From Pseudomonas sp. Choline-02u-1 (lineage in GTDB: Bacteria > Pseudomonadota > Gammaproteobacteria > Pseudomonadales > Pseudomonadaceae): 64,000 nt of DNA. The position numbers and the translations under genes are program-made. Positions 44,428-52,745 of the stretch are shown here, one piece after another (position 1 is the first letter of the stretch; the number at the start of each line of letters is the position of its first letter). The DNA is taken from contig NZ_PJBC01000061.1 in NCBI RefSeq assembly GCF_002836515.1, positions 62,001-126,000 on the forward strand, read 5' to 3'. Below the pieces are notes generated by a model. It was not told the origin of the DNA. It ran no database searches and was given only the letters and a program-made list of their open reading frames with translations.

Positions 44428-45714
44428 TCATCTCTCGACAAAAAACGGCGTCTTGCCAGCCGTGGTGATGGCAAAATCACCACGGGGCAGACGCTGAATC
44501 TGCATGCCCGATACACCGGGTAATCTGAGTAATGTGCTCGCCTGTGCCTCGCTGCGCAAAGCCTCTTCGATGACCCGTTCCGCAGCGGCGGGAATCCGGT
44601 CTTCGGCGATCAGCAGCCGCAGGTGCGCACCCTCGGCCCGCCGATCAATCTGCACTTGCACATCCCAAGCGTACAATTCGGGCAACAGCTCTGCGAGCAC
44701 GCTCAGAACCTGTCGCTGAGTGATGATCGCGCCGCCCAGTTTGATCGAGGTCTCGACGCGACCCTGCAGTTGCAGTATTGGCAGAGCGCTGCCACAGGCA
44801 CAACCGGATTGCCCGCCCAAGACTCGCCCACGATCACCAATGCGATACCGCAACAAAGGCACCTGATCGGGCAATAAAGGGGTCAGCAGAAACTCCCCGG
44901 GTTCACCTTCCACCACCGCTTGCAGGCTGTGGGGATCGACCACTTCAAGTAGCATGGCATCGGCATGCAGATGGTAGAGACCATGCTCCAGATGCCTGCA
45001 CTGGAACCCGATAGGTCCGGTCTCCGTCGAGCTGTAACCCAATGATCGTATGTTCAGGGCCGGCCAGGCTCGAGCCAGTTGCTCGCGCAGTGGCTGACGA
45101 CAAGGTTCTCCGATGTAGTAGAGCCATCTCAAACTGCGCAAATGCGCGCCCTCGACATCAGCATGATTGAACAGGGCCTCGGCGAATGAGGGCGTGCAGA
45201 TCAGTGCATCGGCCGATTGAGAATGAATCAGCCCGGCTATACGCTGCAGCCCCATCAGCGCACCCGCAGGCAGCAGGCGCGCGCCAATGTGCCGGACAAT
45301 GGCCGACGCGTATTGAAAGGCACCCTGCATTTCACCGGGCGTCAGGCAGTTGATTACGACACGGGGCAGTTCATCGCTCGCAACGAACATCCGCGCGCCC
45401 AAGGGCACGATATTTTCGTTGAATGCCCAAGAGTGAGTGATGTGCTTGCGGTTACCCGTGCTGCCGCCTGAAGTCAGGGTCAGCCCGCCGCCCGGCGCGC
45501 AATGTGACGCTTCGCTGAGATGAGTGAACAGCAATCCGTCCTGATCATCCTCCACGGCGAGGATCGGTAACCGATGCAGATCCGCTGCGGTCTGTACGTA
45601 CTGAATCTGCGGACAGAGCTTACAGAACCATGGCAGTGACCGCGCATAGGCCAGTTTACGCGCGAAGGCCTCCGCGGCCGCACCCTGAACGGTCTTTGCA
45701 CAGGCCTGGTTCAT
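44428..45714 (-). CDS. PaaK/EhpF-like AMP-forming adenylating enzyme (fifth gene of operon)
   Basis: 428 residues from MNQACAKTVQG, four bases after the previous stop; an in-frame ATG at 45729 overlaps it. Adenylate-forming family, phenylacetate-CoA-ligase/EhpF-like: LTLTSGGSTGNRKHITHSWA (phosphate loop, slightly expanded Gly), YSSTETGPIG (A5), YRIGDRGRVLGG (A7) and the CACG pair. No carrier-protein or second domain. Predicted to activate a carboxylic acid or amino acid as AMP ester, with or without CoA. I infer that it acts on the pathway's acyl or amino acid substrate. Substrate not predictable. Confidence 0.75.
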   Translation of the reverse strand: MNQACAKTVQGAAAEAFARKLAYARSLPWFCKLCPQIQYVQTAADLHRLPILAVEDDQDGLLFTHLSEASHCAPGGGLTLTSGGSTGNRKHITHSWAFNENIVPLGARMFVASDELPRVVINCLTPGEMQGAFQYASAIVRHIGARLLPAGALMGLQRIAGLIHSQSADALICTPSFAEALFNHADVEGAHLRSLRWLYYIGEPCRQPLREQLARAWPALNIRSLGYSSTETGPIGFQCRHLEHGLYHLHADAMLLEVVDPHSLQAVVEGEPGEFLLTPLLPDQVPLLRYRIGDRGRVLGGQSGCACGSALPILQLQGRVETSIKLGGAIITQRQVLSVLAELLPELYAWDVQVQIDRRAEGAHLRLLIAEDRIPAAAERVIEEALRSEAQASTLLRLPGVSGMQIQRLPRGDFAITTAGKTPFFVER

Positions 45715-45718
45715 CAGG

Positions 45719-46987
45719 TCACCGCGCATGATGCGGATCTTCCTGGCGAATACCCAGCTCAGCGAATCCTTCGTTGACCGCACTGGCCAGATGCTCCAAC
45801 TGAACCTCGCTGTGATTCGCGCTGATGGCCAGTCGCAGGATGGCTTGACCTTTGGCCACCACTGGAAACAAGGCTGTAGTGACCGCTATGGCGTGCCGAC
45901 GCAAGTGCAACGCCAGACTGATCGCGTCCCGTTCGGCACCCACCCGGACGAAACGAATGGGCGAAGCAATCTGGTGATTGCCTAAAACCGGTCCTAACAG
46001 ACTGTCGATGACCTCCACGTTTCGCCAAAGCGCCTCTTGCAACTGACCCAATTGTGCAGAGAGGTGGATCTTTGCCGAGGCAACTGCCGCACCGACACCG
46101 CCCATCGATAGCGGGCCGCCAAATGTATAAGTCGACGCATGGCGCCGAATCAGCTCGGCATCGGCCGACGTCAGCACTGTAATTGCTCCGCCGGTGGCAC
46201 CGAAAGCCTTGGATAATGACGACAGCAGGATCAAACGTTTGCACGACGGCGCAGCGGCGACATCGAGCGCATAACCGCCCCCGGCGTGGCCATGAATGGA
46301 AGTGCCGTGAGCGTCATCCGCATACAGATAACCCTCGAAGCGCTCTGCCAGTTGCAGCAATCGGTCGACAGGATAAAGCCCGCGCATCGAGCCGATGCTG
46401 TCAGTCATGATAATCGGCGTATTGCCGGCGGCGACGGCTGTGGAGCAAGCATCTTCGACTTGCTGAAGATCACTGCAATCGCAGCGATGGACGGGGCCGA
46501 ACTGCCACAGAATGCCTTGCAGCACTTGCATTGAAGCATGGGCAGTATGATCAATGATCCAGCCCGGGCCACGGTGCAAGGGATACGACGGCAATTCACC
46601 GGAACCCAGCAGCGGCAGACAACCCAGATGGGCGCTGCCCACCGAGTTGAATGTCACCGTATGCCCCTGGAATATGCGGTTCAACTGCTCATCGAGTTCG
46701 CGCATCGGCGGGAGCAGCGCTCGGGTGCGAGCGGCAGCGAACTGCACGCCGAAGGACTCGATGGCTTGCACTGCGCCTTGAATCAGACGGGGGTCGCTTT
46801 CGAGTCCCAGATAGGAGCATGAGAGAAATTCGGTCAGCCGCTCGCCGCTGCCCAACTCTATGACCTTGCCGTCGCGCTGCACCAGGTGCAGGCCATTGAG
46901 ACCGGCGTCGAACAATTGCTGTTGATCGTCCCGCGCCTGGCGGACGCGGTTCCTGACCCAATTAACGGTCGGGTGAGGTGTATTCAT
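45719..46987 (-). CDS. Alpha-oxoamine synthase (AONS/CqsA-like PLP enzyme)
   Basis: 422 residues starting at MNTPHPTVNW, overlapping the previous gene by four bases. Fold-type I PLP enzyme of the alpha-oxoamine synthase family: YLYADDAHGTSIHG (Asp225, His227) and the Schiff-base lysine in LSSLSKAFGATGGAI (Lys260). Such enzymes (BioF, KBL, HemA, SPT, CqsA) condense an amino acid or SAM with an acyl thioester to yield an alpha-aminoketone. N-terminal region FLSCSYLGLESDPR is typical. Which amino acid and acyl donor are used cannot be read from sequence. Confidence 0.85.
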   Translation of the reverse strand: MNTPHPTVNWVRNRVRQARDDQQQLFDAGLNGLHLVQRDGKVIELGSGERLTEFLSCSYLGLESDPRLIQGAVQAIESFGVQFAAARTRALLPPMRELDEQLNRIFQGHTVTFNSVGSAHLGCLPLLGSGELPSYPLHRGPGWIIDHTAHASMQVLQGILWQFGPVHRCDCSDLQQVEDACSTAVAAGNTPIIMTDSIGSMRGLYPVDRLLQLAERFEGYLYADDAHGTSIHGHAGGGYALDVAAAPSCKRLILLSSLSKAFGATGGAITVLTSADAELIRRHASTYTFGGPLSMGGVGAAVASAKIHLSAQLGQLQEALWRNVEVIDSLLGPVLGNHQIASPIRFVRVGAERDAISLALHLRRHAIAVTTALFPVVAKGQAILRLAISANHSEVQLEHLASAVNEGFAELGIRQEDPHHAR

Positions 46988-48078
46988 CGGGATACCTGCG
47001 CAGGTGATGTCTGGCGGTAGACCTGCACTCGCCAGAGTTGAGTTTTTTCTCGTGCGATTGCGTCCTGAAATTGCGTAGTAACGTCGCAGAAGCCTTCGCA
47101 ATCGGGCCTGACCACATGCAAATGGCCACGAATAACCGTCAGCGCATCCTCGCCCAAAGCGGGTCGAAGCCGCTGCAGAACATCAATACCCACCTTCGCC
47201 GGCAGGAATGAAGGCACGTCTGAAAATGAGACAAAGTCGACATCCCTGCACCTGGAAGCACAGTCGAAAATATCGCTCTGCTCCACGGTCAGCCGGCATT
47301 GCTGCAGTGCCTTGCGTGCCTGTTGAAAGACCTGTTGATCGCACTCCAGCGGAAAGCCTTGGGGATACCGCAACTCACCGAAAAACAGCATTTGCAGGAA
47401 AAAGCTCTCGCGCACGACCTGGGTGGTGAACAAGGTATGGAAAATATCCAGATACACCTCGCGGGAACTGATGCCCAGATTGTTGCGGGGGAATGCCCCT
47501 TTATACAAAAGCGAGTTGAGCACCGATGCATTGCCCAATAGGGCGATCACGGCCTTCCAGCGCTTGAGGGGAAAACGGCTTTGGTAATAAGTCGATTGTT
47601 CTTCCAGATCTCGGACCTGGAAGATCCCTCGTCCCGCCTTGCCAGTGAACAGTCCGTTGACCTTCGCCAACCGCTGCAGGGTCTGCTCGAAGGCGCCGAG
47701 GTAAATCGGTGCCTGCCAATGACGGGAATGAAAAAAGTGCTCCAGCCAGCGCCTATCAAGAGAAGGCAGATCCAGCAGGCGAAATATGGATTTGCGGCGT
47801 GTCGCCGATATATCGGGCTGGTAGCCCATGAAATCCATGAACGACTGACGATCGGTCTGCTCCAGCAGGGCAAAACGCAAGCGCGTAAAGGCCAGTTGCG
47901 GCGCACTGATATCGGCACACGTCATGCGGGCTGGGTGACGGGCCAGCAAAGGCAGAAGCCGACCGCCACAGCCGGCAACGCCCAATACATGTCTGGCATG
48001 CTCGGGCAGAATGGCATGTTCGAGCGCTGTGTCTTCATCCCCCAGCGAGTAGTTCAAACGCTCGAAATAATCAGCCAT
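46984..48078 (-). CDS. DUF3419 (BtaA-like) S-adenosylmethionine 3-amino-3-carboxypropyltransferase
   Basis: 364 residues. N-terminal ERLNYSLGDEDTALEHAIL, then a SAM-binding loop VLGVAGCGGRLL (32-42) and ADISAPQLAFTRLR (55-68), followed by the DUF3419 core (PLKRWKAVIALLGNASVLNSLLYKG). BtaA uses SAM to attach a 3-amino-3-carboxypropyl group to diacylglycerol; a BtaB-like methyltransferase is absent nearby, so betaine lipid synthesis is unlikely. A good SD (GGAGG) precedes the ATG. Overlaps the synthase gene by four bases. Substrate unknown. Confidence 0.75.
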   Translation of the reverse strand: MADYFERLNYSLGDEDTALEHAILPEHARHVLGVAGCGGRLLPLLARHPARMTCADISAPQLAFTRLRFALLEQTDRQSFMDFMGYQPDISATRRKSIFRLLDLPSLDRRWLEHFFHSRHWQAPIYLGAFEQTLQRLAKVNGLFTGKAGRGIFQVRDLEEQSTYYQSRFPLKRWKAVIALLGNASVLNSLLYKGAFPRNNLGISSREVYLDIFHTLFTTQVVRESFFLQMLFFGELRYPQGFPLECDQQVFQQARKALQQCRLTVEQSDIFDCASRCRDVDFVSFSDVPSFLPAKVGIDVLQRLRPALGEDALTVIRGHLHVVRPDCEGFCDVTTQFQDAIAREKTQLWRVQVYRQTSPAQVSR

Positions 48079-48120
48079 CTCGACCTCCGCCTGCCTGACA
48101 GGAAAATGAACGGGAAGGCG

Positions 48121-48855
48121 TCATGATTTCTCCAGGGCATGAAGAAACTCGTAGCGGGGCGCGAGGCCGTTTTGCCAAGCTTCATACTGGTCATAAACGG
48201 CTTCGAGCATGTTACCGGTCAGGCGCAGACTGGTTTCCATCACGGTCGCAACGGCATCCCAGTCAGCCTGACGCTTGCAGGTCCGCTGCAGAATGAGTTT
48301 GATCTCATTGAAGTGGTCGACGTCGATATCCGAATGAGCAATGAAGAACGTCAATTGAGCGGGCTTCAACGACAGCGTTTCACTCAGTTTGTTGATCAGC
48401 GGAGTGATAAAGTGATAAGCGTTTTCCGCCCAGTAACTGTATCCGAGCCGCTGTAATGGGTTACCGGTAAAAGAAATCCAGTATAAGTAAGCGATCAGCA
48501 CTTCGGTCTCAGGAAGTGCTGGCGGTATATCAAAAGCTTCATTTTTCAAGCCTAAACTCATGACATCATGCAGGGCCATTTTCTCATGCCCGACTTCTTG
48601 CGCCGCATGTTCAAAACAGAACTTCGCATAAACAGGATTATCGGCATGCCGCACCCCAACCAGACCCTGATTTCGAGCATTGTGTGAGGTGTAATGAAAG
48701 GTTTCGATCATGTAGATTGCATACAACGCCTTGGAAACACTGCCCTTGCGAATAGCCTTGACCAGCCTGGAGTTGCCCAGAATATCGCTCCATGTTTTGT
48801 CGATGCGCTGATCGAGCAGAATCAAATGTTGTTCAAAACTGATGGACGCATTCAT
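48121..48855 (-). CDS. Heme-oxygenase-fold diiron-oxygenase-like protein (HDO)
   Basis: 244-residue all-alpha protein of the heme-oxygenase-like/iron-containing redox enzyme family (CADD, UndA, SznF, BesC relatives). Candidate iron ligands: Glu51/His54/His58 (ETFHYTSH), Glu82-Glu87-His90 (EHAAQEVGHE), Asp178/His181 (DIDVDHFNE). No haem-binding identity required. Such enzymes oxidise, N-hydroxylate or cleave small acids and amino acids with O2. First codons overlap the LuxI-like gene by 23 bases. Codon usage is AT-richer than in the flanking housekeeping genes. Confidence 0.72.
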   Translation of the reverse strand: MNASISFEQHLILLDQRIDKTWSDILGNSRLVKAIRKGSVSKALYAIYMIETFHYTSHNARNQGLVGVRHADNPVYAKFCFEHAAQEVGHEKMALHDVMSLGLKNEAFDIPPALPETEVLIAYLYWISFTGNPLQRLGYSYWAENAYHFITPLINKLSETLSLKPAQLTFFIAHSDIDVDHFNEIKLILQRTCKRQADWDAVATVMETSLRLTGNMLEAVYDQYEAWQNGLAPRYEFLHALEKS

Positions 48856-49501
48856 TGCGATTCTCCGGATAGTTGCCGTTCATGGGAAATGGTTGTTGTA
48901 GTGCTGCAAGGATTTGTCGCCACTGCGCAGACAGCAGCCAGTAATCGCCGCGAGAACGATTTGCGATATGCAGGGGATTGGAGGTGATCAGGGTCAGGCC
49001 GAAACGCTGAAATAGCCGCCGTTGTGGCGATCTGCACAACGCAGTGACACCTTCATAACCGCGGTCGATCGCCCATTGCGTGGCGGCCGCAAGCAGCGCA
49101 TTGGTCGGCACTGGCCGGTGCTGTTGCGAAAGGCTGATCAGGCGACTGAACTCGACATGACGTGCCAGCGCCACGGTCGGAGAAACATATTGGTTTGCCA
49201 GCGAAGCCCATTCGAACGGTGATGGGGTGACACGCATGACCGCCGTCAGTTGATCGCGTTGATACAGCAGAAAATGCGTGCTTCGCGATGAGATCGCCAG
49301 ACTCGTTTCAAGTGCTCGGGCTCTTGACGTCAACATGTAATGTTTTAACCGAAGACGAAACTGACGACCGATGAAGCGTTCAAACTCGCTGGCATCTGAC
49401 CCTGCTTCAAGAATAACGATACGATAATCAGAACTCTGCTTGTGCAGTGTTTCTCGAAGCCCCTGCAGGTAATCCTTTAATTGTAAGTTTGTAGTATCCA
49501 T
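48833..49501 (-). CDS. LuxI/FeeM-like N-acyltransferase (first gene of operon)
   Basis: 222-residue GNAT-fold acyltransferase of the acyl-homoserine lactone synthase-like group. The LuxI-type E-x-S-R is seen as EFSRL (Glu117-Arg120), and Arg90 (AVMRV) corresponds to a conserved arginine. The C-terminal RRLFQRFGL resembles family ends. The usual N-terminal RxxxFxxR-W-x2-D pattern is not clearly present. Could acylate an amino acid or SAM-derived amine; true AHL synthesis is not shown. Start chosen at MDTTNLQLKDYL with SD GGAGAGGGA; a longer frame exists upstream. Confidence 0.65.
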   Translation of the reverse strand: MDTTNLQLKDYLQGLRETLHKQSSDYRIVILEAGSDASEFERFIGRQFRLRLKHYMLTSRARALETSLAISSRSTHFLLYQRDQLTAVMRVTPSPFEWASLANQYVSPTVALARHVEFSRLISLSQQHRPVPTNALLAAATQWAIDRGYEGVTALCRSPQRRLFQRFGLTLITSNPLHIANRSRGDYWLLSAQWRQILAALQQPFPMNGNYPENRNECVHQF

Positions 49502-49711
49502 TCCCTCTCCGCAGACGTTAACTATCGAAGTTTTCTGACGCATTGAAATAATGGATGATTCTGCAAATCTCGCCACTGCACGACGTCTGATAATGACGTG
49601 GGAAAATTTACCGAAGTTTCTGATTTATAGATTTATCTGACATACAGCGGAGCAACATAAACAACGGATTGTTTAAGTTTTATAATTGACCAAAGATAAT
49701 ATTTCGGGCAG
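49502..49711 (-). promoter_or_regulatory. AT-rich upstream region of the five-gene operon
   Basis: About 210 bases, roughly 35-40% GC in places (for example 49601-49690) against about 60% around. A minor palindromic GACGTCTGATAATGACGT element occurs near 49582-49600. No confident -35/-10 pair, LuxR box or other operator is visible. The promoter of the cluster must lie here, as a terminator separates it from tsaC. Confidence 0.45.
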
Positions 49712-49741
49712 AAAAACTCCCCGCCAAACCATTCGGGGAGC
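49712..49741 (-). terminator. Intrinsic terminator of the tsaC transcript
   Basis: On the minus strand CTCCCCG and CGGGGAG pair around a 10-base loop and are followed by TTTTT. It lies 26 bases beyond the tsaC stop, so the accessory operon is not read through. Confidence 0.8.
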
Positions 49742-49767
49742 TCAAAAGCAGAAGAGGCAGAAAAGCG

Positions 49768-50325
49768 TCAGTCGGGACGAATGACCTTGCCCGTCGCCAG
49801 ATCGCGGATGACACTCGGGTTTTTCCGGCCGCCGAGACTACCGGCCAGCACCAGATCGATCTGCCCACGGAAATATTGCTCTACCCGTAAACGCGTGCGC
49901 GCCGCCGGGCGACCTTGCGGGTTGGCCGAGGTTGATATCAACGGCCCGACCATCGAGCACAAATCACGCACTTGCGGGTGATCACTGACCCGCAGTGCCA
50001 CGGTGTCATGCACGCCTGTGACCCATTCCGGCAACAGATTCTGGTGTGGCACCAGCCAGGTGTTCGGCCCCGGCCAGGTGCTGGCCATGCGGTCGATCCA
50101 GTCCTGCGGGAAGTCCTCGAAAAGGAAATCGAACTGGCGGATGTTGTCAGCGACGAGGATCAGTCCTTTGCTCACCGAGCGATTCTTGATCGCCAGCAAG
50201 CGGTCCACGGCGTCTTCGTTCCACGGGTCGCAACCCAGCCCCCAGACGGCTTCGGTTGGATAGGCAATCACCGCGCCGGCGCGAACTTCACGCGCGGCTT
50301 GTTGCACACGCCAACTGTTGACCAT
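49768..50325 (-). CDS. tsaC: Threonylcarbamoyl-AMP synthase TsaC (YrdC/RimN)
   Basis: Makes threonylcarbamoyl-AMP for t6A37 in ANN-decoding tRNAs. 185 residues from MVNSWRVQQAA. Family motifs: AYPTEAVWGLGCDP, KNRSVSKGLILVA (KxR(S)xxK), and LISTSANPQGRPA near residue 140. Located between dprA and, in P. aeruginosa, qor. Ends at an intrinsic terminator. Confidence 0.96.
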   Translation of the reverse strand: MVNSWRVQQAAREVRAGAVIAYPTEAVWGLGCDPWNEDAVDRLLAIKNRSVSKGLILVADNIRQFDFLFEDFPQDWIDRMASTWPGPNTWLVPHQNLLPEWVTGVHDTVALRVSDHPQVRDLCSMVGPLISTSANPQGRPAARTRLRVEQYFRGQIDLVLAGSLGGRKNPSVIRDLATGKVIRPD

Positions 50326-50380
50326 GAAAAAACTCTCCACAAACAGGTTTCGCGCAGTTTACCGATCTTCCTTGTAAAAC

Positions 50381-51478
50381 CTAGCGTGACCGCGCCAACC
50401 AGCGACCGTTTTCGCACACCGCACGGCCGTCGATCTCCAGCTCGGTCAGCGTCGCAAGCACTTTGGGCAGCGCCCAGCCACAGCTCGCGGCCAGGGCTTC
50501 GCTGGTGTGCGGCGCCGCGTGCAGCAGCGCAAGCAACGGATGATCATCCTGCGGCGAAGCTGTGGATAACAACGGCTGCTGCCAGCCACGCAGGGCTTCG
50601 AGAATGTGTTCGATAGTTTCCACGAGCACCGCGCCGTCGCGAATCAACTGGTGACAACCGCGGGCGTCGGGGTGATGGATCGATCCTGGAATCGCGTAAA
50701 CCTCACGCCCTTGCTCGGCCGCCAGTCGCGCGGTAATCAACGAGCCGCTGGCAACACTGGCCTCGACCACCAGCACGCCAAGGGATAAGCCGCTGATGAT
50801 GCGGTTGCGTCGGGGGAAGTTGCTCGGGCTCGGCCCGGCGTCCAGCGGAAACTCGGAAAGCACCGCACTGCCCGAGGCAATCATTGCCTCAGCCAGGCCT
50901 TGGTTGCGTTGTGGATAAAAATTTTCCAGGCCCGTACCAAGCACACCCACGGTCTGGCCGCCAACGTTCAGTGCGGCCTGATGCGCAGCGGCATCAATGC
51001 CCAGCGCCAGACCACTGGTGATGACAAAACCGGCCCCGGCCAGACTGCGGGAAAACGCCGCCGCCGTGTCCATCCCGGGACGCGAAGCGCGGCGGCTGCC
51101 GACCATCGCCAACTGCGGTTTCTCCAGAATCGACGGATCGCCGGCAACGAATAAAAGCGGCGGCGGATCGGGAATTTGCGCCAGCAATGCTGGGTAATCC
51201 GCTTGATCCCACATCAACAAATGTTGGCCGGGGCGCTCTAGCCAGCGCATTGCGTGGCTGGCGCCATCGCGCACCGTCGGACAACGTCGCGCCTCGGCGC
51301 AGGCCGATGGCAACCCCAGCGAGCGCCACGCACTGGCCGGCGCACTGATGGCTTTCGACGCCGAGCCGAAGGCTTCGAGCAGTTTGGCAAAACGCTTGGG
51401 GCCGATATCCGGCATGCGGTGCAGGCGCAGGCGCGCCTCCAGTTCCGCCGGGGAAATGGCCGTACTGAGCGACAACAT
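50381..51478 (-). CDS. dprA: DNA processing protein DprA (Smf)
   Basis: 365-residue Rossmann-fold protein that loads RecA on incoming single-stranded DNA. DprA core: AMVGSRRASRPGMDTAAAFSRSLAGAGFVITSGLALGIDAAAHQAAL and NFPRRNRIISGLSLGVLVVEA. N-terminal helix-hairpin region GPKRFAKLLEAFG; C-terminal winged-helix-like domain. It follows the LysM gene leftward. Two exact DnaA boxes fall within the gene (50561, 50910). Confidence 0.95.
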   Translation of the reverse strand: MLSLSTAISPAELEARLRLHRMPDIGPKRFAKLLEAFGSASKAISAPASAWRSLGLPSACAEARRCPTVRDGASHAMRWLERPGQHLLMWDQADYPALLAQIPDPPPLLFVAGDPSILEKPQLAMVGSRRASRPGMDTAAAFSRSLAGAGFVITSGLALGIDAAAHQAALNVGGQTVGVLGTGLENFYPQRNQGLAEAMIASGSAVLSEFPLDAGPSPSNFPRRNRIISGLSLGVLVVEASVASGSLITARLAAEQGREVYAIPGSIHHPDARGCHQLIRDGAVLVETIEHILEALRGWQQPLLSTASPQDDHPLLALLHAAPHTSEALAASCGWALPKVLATLTELEIDGRAVCENGRWLARSR

Positions 51479-51562
51479 GAATGGATCATCCTTGATCGTT
51501 CTATGCTCCGAACCATTCGGAACAAGCTGTGGATAACTCTGTTGGTAACTTGTGAAGCAAGC

Positions 51563-52588
51563 TTACGGATTTCGCACCTTGTCGAGCACCGCCAACGAAC
51601 GCGAAGCGTTGAGCACCAGGCCGTAACTGAGTTTGTCGTAGGTGCGGAACACCATCAGCAAGCCGGCGCGCTCATCAGGAATCTTCAGCGGCTGGCCAGT
51701 GATCCGGTCACGCACGGTTTCGCCGGTTTTCATCACCGCCAGTACATTGCCTTCGGCCAGACCGTCGCGTTTGCCCCTGTTCAGCGTGACGACGTCCATC
51801 ACGCCGATCTGGGTGACGCCACGCGGCACGTCGATAATCAGGCCGTCGATGGATCGATTCGGCGCGCTGGGCATGAACGTCGAGTTGATCGAACGTTCTT
51901 CGCCGCTGAACAAGCGGTCACCAAGCCGCACTTCCTGGGTGGTGCGCTGCAGGGCGAGGGTGGCGACATCGCCTTCGGCAGCAACGATTTCGCCACCACC
52001 GATATCGTCCGCGTTGATACCGAGGAACTCCTTGGTTTGCGGGTCCGTATACACCTTGCCCTGGCGGAAGATGCCGTACACCGGTTGCTCCGGATCGAAA
52101 TGGCCACGGGCGAAGATGCGGTCACCGGTGCCGCTGAGCACCCGTTCGGCATCGCCGGCGACGATGTACGGCGCCTTGTCGAAGTCTTCGGCGTTGTCGA
52201 CGATGCGGTTGCTCAGCAGAAAGCTGTTGATCGATTTCAGCGGAATGCTCGGAATCGCCTCGGCCACCGGGCTGGTGCGAATCCGTGGCGAAAGCTTGAT
52301 GGTGCCGCGCGACTCGCCACGGTTGACAGTTAGTTGCGGCTGGCCGTTGACGTAGCTGAGCGTCAGCGTGTCGCCGGGATAGATCAGGTTGGGGTTCTCG
52401 ACCTGCGGGTTGGCGCGCCAAAGCTGTGGCCATTGCCAGGGCTCGCGCAGGTATTTGCCGGAAATGTCCCAGAGCGTATCCCCTGAAACCACCGTGTATT
52501 GCTGTGGAAAACCATCCCTGAGTTGCACTTGCCCTTGTGCGGCGCCGGCCGAAGCCAGAAGCAGCAGGGCGAGTAGTGTTTTCCTCAT
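51563..52588 (-). CDS. tsaP: LysM/FlgT-domain secretin-associated protein (TsaP-like)
   Basis: 341 residues with signal peptide (MRKTLLALLLLASAGAAQG). LysM domain (QYTVVSGDTLWDISGKYLREPWQWPQLWRANPQV, about 30-80) binds peptidoglycan. C-terminal part resembles the FlgT-like domain (about 245-330). Position and architecture match PA0020, described as TsaP, which anchors type IV pilus secretin rings. Divergent from def with a 157-base spacer. Confidence 0.85.
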   Translation of the reverse strand: MRKTLLALLLLASAGAAQGQVQLRDGFPQQYTVVSGDTLWDISGKYLREPWQWPQLWRANPQVENPNLIYPGDTLTLSYVNGQPQLTVNRGESRGTIKLSPRIRTSPVAEAIPSIPLKSINSFLLSNRIVDNAEDFDKAPYIVAGDAERVLSGTGDRIFARGHFDPEQPVYGIFRQGKVYTDPQTKEFLGINADDIGGGEIVAAEGDVATLALQRTTQEVRLGDRLFSGEERSINSTFMPSAPNRSIDGLIIDVPRGVTQIGVMDVVTLNRGKRDGLAEGNVLAVMKTGETVRDRITGQPLKIPDERAGLLMVFRTYDKLSYGLVLNASRSLAVLDKVRNP

Positions 52589-52745
52589 GCAGTGAATCCC
52601 TTTATCATGTGCATTCGCGTGAATCGTCAGAGCCCCCGTGGCTCGCTTCTGTTTTCAGAAGCTACGCTTCACAACGGTAGCCTGCATCCTCGGACCCGCC
52701 AGGCCATCGACCCGACTTTACTCAACGTGTGCAGCAATCGAAGCT

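Noticed and set aside
48121..48855. Haem oxygenase partner of hemF
   Set aside because: The fold alone does not indicate haem breakdown; the ligand pattern fits diiron-type enzymes, and it is in a biosynthetic operon.
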